Assembly (NCBI GenBank): GCA_016209635.1
Contig: JACQWC010000153.1
Span: forward strand, 1-49,503
Direction of reading: 5' to 3'
From: Candidatus Rokuibacteriota bacterium
Lineage (GTDB): Bacteria; Methylomirabilota; Methylomirabilia; Rokubacteriales; CSP1-6
Length of the DNA stretch: 49,503 nucleotides
Shown here: positions 33,915 to 43,570 of the stretch, one piece after another
Layout of the letters: the number at the start of each line of letters is the position of its first letter
Position numbering within the stretch: the first letter of the stretch is position 1
The notes under the pieces: model-generated
Told to the model about the DNA's origin: nothing
Seen by the model: the letters and a program-made list of their open reading frames with translations, nothing else
Databases searched by the model: none
Position numbers and translations under genes: made by a program

Positions 33915-34817
33915 CTACGTCGCGCGCTTGACCTGGTCGGCGAGCTTGCAGAAGGCGCAGACCGTGCCGGTCGTCACCTGACCGCAGCGCGCGCACTCGC
34001 GGAGCGGCGGGGCCGGGGCGCCCGCGAAGACCGGGCGCGCCCGCTCGAGGAACCCGAAGAGGAAGTTGTGCTTGGCGCCGGGCGACGCTTCCTCCAGGCG
34101 GTTCAGGATCTCCTTGTGGGCGATCGAGGTCGCGCCCTCGGCGAACGGGCACTCGTCCACGATGTAGTCGATCCGGCGGAGGAAGGCGAACGCGGCCGTC
34201 TCCCGCTCGGAGAGCCGGTAGAGCGGCTTCACCCGGCGCACCAGCTTCGCGTGCGTGGAGGGGAGCGCGGGCGACTGGCGAGGCAGCGCGTCCGTCTGCC
34301 AGTGCATCACCGAGCCGAACAGCGTCGCCGCCTCGTCGTCGAGGTTGTGGCCGGTGGCGACGACCGGGAAGCCGTGCTCGAGCGCGGCGCGGTTCATCAG
34401 GTAGCGCTTGGAGAGCCCGCATCCGGAGCAGGGCGGCCGGCGAGTGACCCGCTTGATGACGGGCACCGGCGCCCCGACCGCCTCGGCGACGCTCGAGACG
34501 ATCAGGGGCACGCCCCGCGCCGAGGCGAACCTTTCACACGTGGCCCGGGATTCGACGGAATAGTCGAAGATGCCCAGGTCGAGATGGAGGCCGCTCGTCT
34601 CGTACCCCTCGTCGATCAGCACGTCCCAGAGGGCGAGGGAGTCCTTGCCGCCCGACACGGCGACGAGCACCCGCTCGTCGCGGGTGAACATGCGGTGCTT
34701 CCGGATGGCCTCGCGGACCTGGTTGCGGAAGAACTCGAGGAAGTCCGGCGCGCAGAACGCCGCGTTGTGCCGGCGCAGCTCGATGCTCGCCTGCTCGCCG
34801 CACTTGCGGCACTTCAC
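33915..34817 (-). CDS. ttuA: TtuA/Ncs6/TtcA-family tRNA 2-thiolation PP-loop ATPase
   Basis: PP-loop VLVAVSGGKDSLALWDVL; Cys pair PPCSGCGLSKRYLMN; N- and C-terminal zinc knuckles (CRKCG..FC and CARCG..CAFC); VVATGHNLDDEAATL. GTG start overlaps the upstream stop. Confidence 0.85.
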   Translation of the reverse strand: MKCRKCGEQASIELRRHNAAFCAPDFLEFFRNQVREAIRKHRMFTRDERVLVAVSGGKDSLALWDVLIDEGYETSGLHLDLGIFDYSVESRATCERFASARGVPLIVSSVAEAVGAPVPVIKRVTRRPPCSGCGLSKRYLMNRAALEHGFPVVATGHNLDDEAATLFGSVMHWQTDALPRQSPALPSTHAKLVRRVKPLYRLSERETAAFAFLRRIDYIVDECPFAEGATSIAHKEILNRLEEASPGAKHNFLFGFLERARPVFAGAPAPPLRECARCGQVTTGTVCAFCKLADQVKRAT

Positions 34818-35023
34818 GGCCGGGTCCCCCCACCGCCCGACATCACCGGACGCAGCTCGATCGTGTCGTGGTCGGCGACCACCTGGTCCGCGGTGATCAG
34901 CGTGTCGCCGCGGATCACCAGGACCGTCTCGGGGATCACGTCGAGCTCCTTCAGGACGTCCTTCACGCGCCGCCCGCCCGCCACCTCGATCTCGCGCCGG
35001 GGGTTTCGGAGGACGACCTTCAT
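34814..35023 (-). CDS. MoaD/ThiS/TtuB-like ubiquitin-fold sulfur carrier
   Basis: MKVVLRNPRREIEVAGGRRVKDVLKELDVIPETVLVIRGDTLITADQVVADHDTIELRPVMSGGGGTRP; overlaps the ttuA-like start by 4 nt. Confidence 0.78.
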   Translation of the reverse strand: MKVVLRNPRREIEVAGGRRVKDVLKELDVIPETVLVIRGDTLITADQVVADHDTIELRPVMSGGGGTRP

Positions 35024-35036
35024 CGGCCGCAGTATA

Positions 35037-35946
35037 CCCCCATCTACTACGGCTCGATGTACGGGGGGTCGACGACGTCGATCCTCGTCAACGTCCCCGG
35101 CGAGGCGGCCTCCGTCGTGACCGCCATCGACGGGTACCAGATGACCAAGCAGGGGCGGGCCGGCGCCGCGCTCGCCGTGGCCGCTGTCGGCTCATTCTTC
35201 GCCGGCTCGATCGGCGTCGTCGGCATCATGCTGTTCGCCGCCTGGTTGGCGGACCTCGCCCTCCACTTCGGCCCCCCCGAGTACTTCGCGATGACCGTGA
35301 CGGGCCTGGCGCTCCTGTCGCGCCTGTCGGGCGGCTCCGTGCTCCACGCGAGGCGGCGAACAACGGCGCCACCGCGGGCGCGATGGTGCCACTGCTCTCC
35401 CTCGGCATCCCCTTCTCGCCGGCCACGGCGATCCTCCTCGGCGCGCTGGTGATCCACGGTATCCAGCCCGGGCCGCTCCTGATCGCGCAGCGGCCCGAGG
35501 TCTTCTGGGGCGTCGTGGCCAGCATGTATATCGGCAACGCGATCCTCCTGGTCTTCAACCTGCCCCTCGTCGGGATGTTCGTCAGCGTGCTGCGCCTGCC
35601 CCAGCACGTGCTCGCCACGCTGGTGCTGCTCCTCTGCCTCGTCGGCGCCTACAGCCTGAACAACAGCCTCCTCGACCTCTGGGTGCTCGTGATCACGGGC
35701 ATCGCCGGCTACGGGCTGCGGAAGCTGGGGATCGATCCGGCGCCGCTCATCGTCGCCCTCGTCCTGGGTCCGTTGATGGAGAAGACCCTCGTCCAGTCGC
35801 TCTTCATGGTGCGGGGCGACTGGACGGAGATCGTCGGGCGTCCCCTGACGTTCGCGATGCTCGCCGCGGGGGCACTCGCGCTGATCGGGCCCCCGCTGGT
35901 CCGTGTGCTCCGCCGCCGGGCGGGGCGCGGATCACCTCCGGCCTGA
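35037..35946 (+). pseudogene. Decayed tripartite tricarboxylate transporter large permease (tctA) remnant
   Basis: Frame 1 fragment IYYGSMYGGSTTSILVNVPGEAASVVTAIDGYQMTKQGRAGAALAVAAVGSFFAGSIG matches the TctA central signature. After ~35345 another frame encodes EAANNGATAGAMVPLLSLGIPFSPATAILLGALVIHGIQPGPLLI...LVLGPLMEKTLVQSL (TctA C-terminal half). The N-terminus and a middle block are missing. Confidence 0.82.
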
Positions 35947-35960
35947 CGGGAGCGTCTGCG

Positions 35961-36749
35961 CTACTTCGAGGCCAGGACGATCGGGCCGGTGGGCGTGTCC
36001 ACGCCGCCGGCGGGCTCGAGCGTCACCGCGAAGACGTCCACCGGCGGCCCGGCCGCCGGCGGCGCGCGGTGACTCCCACGGCCGGAGGCGTCGACCTCGA
36101 AGAGCCCCGCCGCGCGTGGCGTGCCGCCCGCGATCGTCCAGAGCTCGTACGTCTTCCCCGGCGGCGCCGGCGGGAGCTTCTCGACGAAGACGTGGCCGCC
36201 CGCCGTCGCGTGCCAGATCACGCGGCCCGTCGCGTCGGGGCTCGGCCCGGCACCGCGGAGCGCCAGGACGCGGGTCGCCGGGTCGCGCAGGAGGTCGACG
36301 ACGCTCTGGTAGGCAGCGACCTGGGCCCGCAGGGACGCCTCCTCGCGCTGGAGGCTCCGGCGCAGCGCCGCCATCTCTCGGGCCATCGTCCCGAGGCGCG
36401 CCTCGTAGTAGCCGGCGACGTAGGCGCCCGTCAGCGCCGAGCCCACGACCACCGCGGCGGCCGTTCCCACCGCCCACCGGACCCAGCCGCGGCGGGGAGC
36501 CGGTGCCCGGGCAGGCGCAGAGGATTCCACCCGAGCGCGACGGAGGAGCGACTCCCTCACGTCGGGCGGCGGGATCCTCGGCGGCCCGGCGAGCGTCGCC
36601 TTCGCGAGCGTCTCGGTCGACTCCCGCAGCGCCGCCTCGCACCGCGGGCACCCCTGGGCGAGGTGGCGCTCGAACTGCGCCAGCTCGTCGCCGTCGAGGG
36701 CGCCGACCGCGTAGACCTGCGCCAGGGTCTCGAAGACTTCGTGGTTCAT
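35961..36749 (-). CDS. Zinc-finger anti-sigma factor (RskA-like)
   Basis: HLAQGCPRCEAAL (HxxxCxxC ZAS motif); single TM VGTAAAVVVGSALTGAYVAGYY; RskA-like C-terminal PPAPPGKTYELWTIAGG. Overlaps the sigma factor gene. Confidence 0.88.
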   Translation of the reverse strand: MNHEVFETLAQVYAVGALDGDELAQFERHLAQGCPRCEAALRESTETLAKATLAGPPRIPPPDVRESLLRRARVESSAPARAPAPRRGWVRWAVGTAAAVVVGSALTGAYVAGYYEARLGTMAREMAALRRSLQREEASLRAQVAAYQSVVDLLRDPATRVLALRGAGPSPDATGRVIWHATAGGHVFVEKLPPAPPGKTYELWTIAGGTPRAAGLFEVDASGRGSHRAPPAAGPPVDVFAVTLEPAGGVDTPTGPIVLASK

Positions 36750-37297
36750 GCCGGTCGTTCCACGATTTCCCGGAGCCGCTCCAGCCCCAGGCGGATCCGC
36801 GTCTTCACCGTGCCCAGGGGCTGCTTGAGTCGCTCGGCGATCTCCGTTTGCGTCAGCCCGCCGTAGTACGCGAGCTCGAGGACCTCTCGCTGGGTCGGCG
36901 CCAGCCGTTCGAGCGCGGTCCGGATGATCCCGCGGTCCTCGGCCTGCTCCGCCGCGTCACCGCCGGGCTGCTCTGGCGCGGCGGCGACGGCCTCGTCCAC
37001 CGGCGCGACGAACGTCTCGCTTCTTCTACGGATGGACCGCACCCGGTCGATTGCGCGCGTCCGTGCCCGCATGACAATCCACGCCTCGGGGCTGCCGCGC
37101 GCGGCATCGTACGTGCCCGCCGCCTCCCAGGCCCGCCAGAAGACCTCCTGGAGGACGTCGGCGGCATCGGCGTCCGCCCGGACGATCCTCAGGACCAGCG
37201 GGTAGACGAGCGGCGCGTAGCGATCGTAGAAGTGCGCGAAGGCGTCCCGGTCGCCGGCCGCCATCCGGCGGATGAGGTCTTGACCCGAGATCGCCAT
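36746..37297 (-). CDS. ECF RNA polymerase sigma factor (SigK-like)
   Basis: Region 2 DRDAFAHFYDRYAPLVYPLVLRIV..ADVLQEVFWRAWEAAGTYD; region 4 LAPTQREVLELAYYGGLTQTEIAERLKQPLGTVKTRIRLGLERL. Confidence 0.94.
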   Translation of the reverse strand: MAISGQDLIRRMAAGDRDAFAHFYDRYAPLVYPLVLRIVRADADAADVLQEVFWRAWEAAGTYDAARGSPEAWIVMRARTRAIDRVRSIRRRSETFVAPVDEAVAAAPEQPGGDAAEQAEDRGIIRTALERLAPTQREVLELAYYGGLTQTEIAERLKQPLGTVKTRIRLGLERLREIVERPA

Positions 37298-37353
37298 GCG
37301 CGTCCTTGACTATCAGACGCCCCGGGCATTGACAAGCGGGGGGCGGGCCATCC

Positions 37354-38247
37354 TCAGGCGCCGCCCGCCTGATCCACCACCACGCGGAGCGGCGGCGCGG
37401 CCGCGCGCTTCGGCTCGCCCATGTAGATCGTCCGGTGCGGGAACGGGAACTCGATCCCGTGGGCGTCGAACGCCTTCTTCAGGCGGCGGTTGAACTCGCG
37501 AGCCACGCGCCATTGCTTGATGGGTCGCGTCGTGACGCGACACTTGATGATCACCGCCGAGTCGGCGAACTGGTCCACGCCGAGCACCTCGAGCGGCTCG
37601 ATGATGTCGGGACCGAACTCGGGATCCTGGCGCAGCTCCTCGCCGACGTTCGCGATGATGCCCATGACCGCGTCGGGGTCCTCCCGGTAGGCGACGCCGA
37701 TCTCGAAGACGTAGCGGGAGTAGTCCCGCGTCATGTTGGTGACCCGCTCCACGCCCCCGTGGGGGACGATGTGGACGTTCCCCGCGAGGTCGCGCAGCGT
37801 GAGGGTCCGGAGCCCGATGGACTCGACGAGCCCGCCGGTGCCGCCGATGACCACGACGTCGCCCACCCGCACCTGATCCTCCAGCAGGAGGAAGAACCCA
37901 CTGATCACGTCCTTGACCAGGCTCTGCGCGCCGAAGCCGAAGGCGAGCCCGCCGATGCCCGCGGCGGCGAGCAGCGGCCCGAGGTTGATGCCCAGCTCGG
38001 ACACCACGAGCATCACGCCCACGCCCAGGATCACGACCACGATCGTGCGCTGGATCACGTGCGTCAGCGTGGCGACGCGCTTGGCCTCCTCGGTGTCGGG
38101 CTCCGCCTTCACGATGACGCCGCGGAAGCGGTTGACGAGCGGCCGGCTCAGCCTGAGGGCCACCCAGGTGAGCACCAGGATCAGCGCGATCCGGCCGACG
38201 GGTTGCAGGGACTTCAGCCAGTGACTCTCGAGCATGGCGTCCATCAA
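37354..38247 (-). CDS. Small-conductance mechanosensitive channel family protein (MscS)
   Basis: GINLGPLLAAAGIGGLAFGFGAQSLVKDVISGFFLLLEDQVRVGDVVVIGGTGGLVESIGLRTLTLRD. Confidence 0.94.
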   Translation of the reverse strand: MMDAMLESHWLKSLQPVGRIALILVLTWVALRLSRPLVNRFRGVIVKAEPDTEEAKRVATLTHVIQRTIVVVILGVGVMLVVSELGINLGPLLAAAGIGGLAFGFGAQSLVKDVISGFFLLLEDQVRVGDVVVIGGTGGLVESIGLRTLTLRDLAGNVHIVPHGGVERVTNMTRDYSRYVFEIGVAYREDPDAVMGIIANVGEELRQDPEFGPDIIEPLEVLGVDQFADSAVIIKCRVTTRPIKQWRVAREFNRRLKKAFDAHGIEFPFPHRTIYMGEPKRAAAPPLRVVVDQAGGA

Positions 38248-38275
38248 GCACCTCCGGTGGTCGCCGGCCGCGTCC

Positions 38276-39586
38276 TCAGCCTCCGAGGGGTCCCCGGGGC
38301 TCGCGCCGGATGACGCGGCGGGCCTTGAGCTCGTAGCGGGGGAGGCTGCGCGGCGGGACGGGCTCCACCGGGAGCCGGATGCCGAGGCCGACGCGCAGGG
38401 CCTCCTGGATCGGGCGGGCCGTCCCCGCCTCCCCGATCTCGACCAGGACGCGGACCTCGTCGAGCTCCCCCTGACGGAACACCTCGATCTGGAACTCGTC
38501 GACGGCGGGGAAGCGGCGCAGGATCCCCTCGATCGCTGCCGGAAAGACGTTGACCCCGCGCACGATCAGCATGTCGTCGAGCCGCCCGAGGATGCCGCCC
38601 TGGAGCCGCATGAAGGTCCGCCCGCAGGGGCACGGACCGTCCGCCAGCCGGACCCGGTCGCCGGTGCGGTAGCGGATCGCGGGCGATCCGGCGCGACCGA
38701 GATTGGTGAGCACCAGCTCCCCCTCCGGCGCCGGCGCGCCGGTCGCGGGGTCCACGACCTCGGCGATGAACTCGGACTCGTTCACGTGGATGCCCGCCTG
38801 GGCCTCGCACTCGTAGCCGTAGGCGCCCATCTCCGTCATGCCCGCGTGATCGAACGCGCGCGCCCCCCAGCCCTCCTCGATGCGCGCCCGGACCTCGGGG
38901 ATCCCGGCGCCCGGCTCGCCCGCGTGCACGGTCACGCGTACGGGGAGCTTGCGGAGCTCGACCCCGCGCTCGCGCGCGACCTCGACGAGGTGGAGCGCGT
39001 ACGAGGGGGTACAGACGAGGGCGGTCGCGCCGAGCGCCTCCATCCAGGCGAGCCGTGTCGCCGAGTCCTGGCCGCCGCCGGGAATCGCCAGGGCCCCGAG
39101 CGCGCGCGCGCCCTCGAACCCCGACCAGAAGCCGACGAAGAGCCCGAACGAGAACGGGAAGAAGACCCGATCGGCGGGCGTGATCCCGGCGCCGCGGAGG
39201 ACGAAGCCCCAGCACCGGGCCCACCACTCCCACGACGCCTGGGTGTCGAGCCAGCGTAGCGGCGCGCCGCTCGTGCCGGAAGTCTGGTGGACGCGGACGT
39301 ACCGCTCGAGGGAATAGGTGAGGTTCGTCCCGAAGGGCGGATGCGCCGCCTGGTCGTCGACGAGCTCCTGCTTCACCGTGAAGGGCAGCCGCGCGACGTC
39401 GTCCCAGCCGCGGAGGTCGGTGGCCGACCCGAGACCGGCGGCCCGCCACTTGCGGGCCACGAAGGCGTTCGCCGGCCCTCCGTCGCTGGAGGGCGCCAGC
39501 AGGGTCTCCCCGAGCGCCAGGAGGCGGCGCCACTGGAGCGCGCGCAGTCGCTCGGGCGTCAGGGTCTCGAGCGTGGGATCGAACAC
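38276..39586 (-). CDS. Phenylacetate-CoA ligase family protein (PaaK-like)
   Basis: VHQTSGTSGAPLRWLDTQ, GAYGYECEAQAGIHVNESEFIAEVVDP, YRTGDRVRL, GRLDDMLIVRGVNVFPAAIEGIL. GTG start assumed at 39586. Confidence 0.88.
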   Translation of the reverse strand: MFDPTLETLTPERLRALQWRRLLALGETLLAPSSDGGPANAFVARKWRAAGLGSATDLRGWDDVARLPFTVKQELVDDQAAHPPFGTNLTYSLERYVRVHQTSGTSGAPLRWLDTQASWEWWARCWGFVLRGAGITPADRVFFPFSFGLFVGFWSGFEGARALGALAIPGGGQDSATRLAWMEALGATALVCTPSYALHLVEVARERGVELRKLPVRVTVHAGEPGAGIPEVRARIEEGWGARAFDHAGMTEMGAYGYECEAQAGIHVNESEFIAEVVDPATGAPAPEGELVLTNLGRAGSPAIRYRTGDRVRLADGPCPCGRTFMRLQGGILGRLDDMLIVRGVNVFPAAIEGILRRFPAVDEFQIEVFRQGELDEVRVLVEIGEAGTARPIQEALRVGLGIRLPVEPVPPRSLPRYELKARRVIRREPRGPLGG

Positions 39587-39587
39587 G

Positions 39588-40001
39588 TCAGCCGCGCGCG
39601 TCGTCCTTCGCCGCGTCCTGAATGTAGAAGGAGCCGGTCGCGACCGCCACGAGCCGATCGCCGCCGTCGCGGACGGTGGCGTCGAGGACGCCGATGCGGC
39701 GGGTCCGCGCGACCACCCGGGCGTCGGCGGCGAGCGTCCCCTCGGAGACGGGGGCGAGGTAGTTGATCTTGATCTCGAGGGTGGCGCAGCGCTCGCCCGG
39801 TCCGAGCTGCGACACGAGCGCCCCACCCATCGCGGTGTCGACGAGGCTGTAGACCACGCCGCCGTGGACGACCCCGTAGGGGTTCATGTGCTCCGGCCGG
39901 ACCGTGAGATCGAAGCGGCAGGCGCCGTTGCCGGACGACGTGCGTCGAATCCCCAGCAGGCGGACCAGCGGCCCCGGATCGGACGCCCCCTCGTCAGTCA
40001 C
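39588..40001 (-). CDS. PaaI family hotdog-fold thioesterase
   Basis: MNPYGVVHGGVVYSLVDTAMGGALVSQ; ATLEIKINYLAPVSEGTLAADARVV. Confidence 0.88.
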   Translation of the reverse strand: MTDEGASDPGPLVRLLGIRRTSSGNGACRFDLTVRPEHMNPYGVVHGGVVYSLVDTAMGGALVSQLGPGERCATLEIKINYLAPVSEGTLAADARVVARTRRIGVLDATVRDGGDRLVAVATGSFYIQDAAKDDARG

Positions 40002-41544
40002 GCAGCTTGAACCGCTGGATCTTCCCGGTCGCGGTCTTCGGCAGCTCGGCCACGAACTCGATCCACCGGGGGTACTTGTACGGCGCGATCTTGTCCTTCA
40101 CGAAGGCCTTCAGCTCGTCGGCAAGCCCCGGCGCCGCGCTCGCCGGCTCCTTGAGGACTACAAAGGCCTTGGGCTTGACGAGGCTGTCGGTGTCCTCCTT
40201 GCCCACCACCGCGGCTTCCAGGACTGCGGGGTGCCCGACGAGCGTCGCCTCCACTTCGACCGGCGAGACCCAGATCCCGCCGACCTTCAGCATGTCGTCC
40301 GAACGCCCGCAGTACCAGAAGTAACCGTCCTCGTCCTGGTAGTACTTGTCCCCGGTCTGGATCCAGGAACCGAAGAGCGTCTCCTTCGTCTTCTCGTGCT
40401 TGTTCCAGTAGAAGGCCATCGTCGAGTCGCCCTTGACCCGGAGGTTGCCGATCTCCCCCCGTGGCACGGGCAAGCCCGCGTCGTCGACGATGCACGCCGC
40501 GTAGCCGGGCACGGGAAGCCCGGACGAGCCGGGCCGCGCGCTCCCGGGACGGTTCGACAGGAAGATGTGCAGGATCTCCGTCGTCCCGATGCCGTCGACG
40601 ATCTCCACGCCGAACCGGTCCCGCCAGCGCTTGTAGATCTCGGCGGGCAGCGCCTCTCCCGCCGAGACGCAGACACGCAGCGACGAGAGGTCGTAGCGCG
40701 TCTCGGGCTCCTTGGCGGCGAGCATCGCCGCGTAGAGCGTCGGGACGCCGAAGAAGATGGTCGGGCGATGGCGCGAGATGACCTCGAAGACGCCCTCGGG
40801 CGTGGGCCGGTGCGGGTAGAGCACGCTCTGCGCCCCGACCCCCATCGGAAAGTAGCCCGCGTTCCCGAGCCCGTACGCGAAGAAGAGCTTGGCCGCCGAG
40901 TAGACCCGGTCCGTCGCCCGGAGTCCCAGCACCTGCTTCGCGTACGTCTCGGTCGAGACCACCATGTCATGGTGGAGGTGCACCGCGCCCTTGGGGAAGC
41001 CGGTGGATCCGGACGAGTAGAGCCAGAACGCGGCGTCGTCGCGCGAGGTCGACGCGGGGGCGAGGGTCGCCGACGCCTTGGCGACGCGATCCTCCCACGA
41101 GAGATAGGCGCCCGGCGGGCCACCGGCGACGAGCACGTGCCGGAGGTGCGTCGCCTGCGGGAGCATCGGACCCGCCTCCGCCAGGAGCGGCGCCGAGACG
41201 ACGGCGACCCTGGCGCGGCTGTCGTTCAGGAAGTAGAGGTAGTCGGCGCCCCGCATGAGCGTGTTCACCGGAATCGGGACGGCGCCGATCCTGATCGCGC
41301 CCCAGAACGTGCCGAGGAACTCCGGCGCGTCGAGGCAGAGCATCAGCACGCGATCCTCCATCTCCACGCCCAGCTCGAGGAGCGCGTTGCCGGTGCGGTT
41401 CGCCAGGTCCCGGACGTCGCCGTAGGTCAGCGTCCGGTCCTCGTAGAAGAACGCCGGCGCGCTCGCCCGGCCCTCCTCGAGGTTCCGGTCGACGAAGTAC
41501 GTCGCGACGTTGAACTGCGTGGGCAGCGTCTCGGACGCGTTCAC
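39994..41544 (-). CDS. Benzoate-CoA ligase family protein
   Basis: FWLYSSGSTGFPKGAVHLHHDM; AKLFFAYGLGNAGYFPM; GIGTTEILHIFLSNRPG; QTGDKYYQDEDGYFWYCGRSDDMLKVGGIWVSPVEVE; PKTATGKIQRFKLRD. Confidence 0.92.
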   Translation of the reverse strand: MNASETLPTQFNVATYFVDRNLEEGRASAPAFFYEDRTLTYGDVRDLANRTGNALLELGVEMEDRVLMLCLDAPEFLGTFWGAIRIGAVPIPVNTLMRGADYLYFLNDSRARVAVVSAPLLAEAGPMLPQATHLRHVLVAGGPPGAYLSWEDRVAKASATLAPASTSRDDAAFWLYSSGSTGFPKGAVHLHHDMVVSTETYAKQVLGLRATDRVYSAAKLFFAYGLGNAGYFPMGVGAQSVLYPHRPTPEGVFEVISRHRPTIFFGVPTLYAAMLAAKEPETRYDLSSLRVCVSAGEALPAEIYKRWRDRFGVEIVDGIGTTEILHIFLSNRPGSARPGSSGLPVPGYAACIVDDAGLPVPRGEIGNLRVKGDSTMAFYWNKHEKTKETLFGSWIQTGDKYYQDEDGYFWYCGRSDDMLKVGGIWVSPVEVEATLVGHPAVLEAAVVGKEDTDSLVKPKAFVVLKEPASAAPGLADELKAFVKDKIAPYKYPRWIEFVAELPKTATGKIQRFKLRD

Positions 41545-41569
41545 CGTGGCACCTCCCTCCCCGACGGGG

Positions 41570-42031
41570 CTACCGGCGGGCCCGTCTCCGGGTGACCGTC
41601 TTCTTCCGCGCGGCCTTCGGGGCGGGCCGCCCCCGGCGCACGGCCATGGCTTCGATCTCGACGAGCAGCTCGGGGCGGACGAGGCGGCTGACGACGAGCA
41701 GGGTGTTGGGCGGAAAGGTGCCGTCGGGGAAGTAGCCCGGAAACACCTCCGCGCGCGCGCCCATGAAGCCCGGGATGTCCTCGGCGCGCGTCAGGAACGT
41801 CTGGAGACGAACGACATCCCGCATGGCGCAGCCGCCCGCCTCGACGACCGCCCGGACGTTCTCGAGCGCCTGCCTGGTCTGGCTCACGATGTCCTGGCCG
41901 GCGACCCGGCCCCGGGCGTCCATCCCCACCTGACCCGCTACCACGACGATCTCGCCGCCGGGTACCACCATCCCGTGCGAGTACATCCCGAGCGGCGTTC
42001 CGAGCGCCTTCGGCTGAATCACCTTAGCCAT
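41570..42031 (-). CDS. RidA family (YjgF/YER057c/UK114) protein
   Basis: GMYSHGMVVPGGEIVVVAGQVGMDARGRVAGQDIVSQTRQALENVRAVVEAGG; PPNTLLVVSRLVRPELLVEIEAMAV. Confidence 0.88.
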   Translation of the reverse strand: MAKVIQPKALGTPLGMYSHGMVVPGGEIVVVAGQVGMDARGRVAGQDIVSQTRQALENVRAVVEAGGCAMRDVVRLQTFLTRAEDIPGFMGARAEVFPGYFPDGTFPPNTLLVVSRLVRPELLVEIEAMAVRRGRPAPKAARKKTVTRRRARR

Positions 42032-42073
42032 GAACGGCCTCCTCGAAGATGCCCGCGCCGGGTTGCAGCGCGA

Positions 42074-42143
42074 GGTGCGGGGTGGTGGGCAGTCCCCGCG
42101 CGAGTGGGGTTCCGAGCAAAGGGGGCTGCCCCCACCCCGCACC
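42074..42143. repeat. Long imperfect inverted repeat in the boxB-ridA gap
   Basis: Left arm GGTGCGGGGTGGTGGGCAG (42074-42092) pairs with CTGCCCCCACCCCGCACC (42126-42143) with one bulged base. A nested CCCC-GCGCGAGT-GGGG stem lies in the loop. Confidence 0.75.
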
Positions 42144-42151
42144 CCCTGCCG

Positions 42152-43569
<1,418 letters not shown>

Positions 43570-43570
<1 letters not shown>

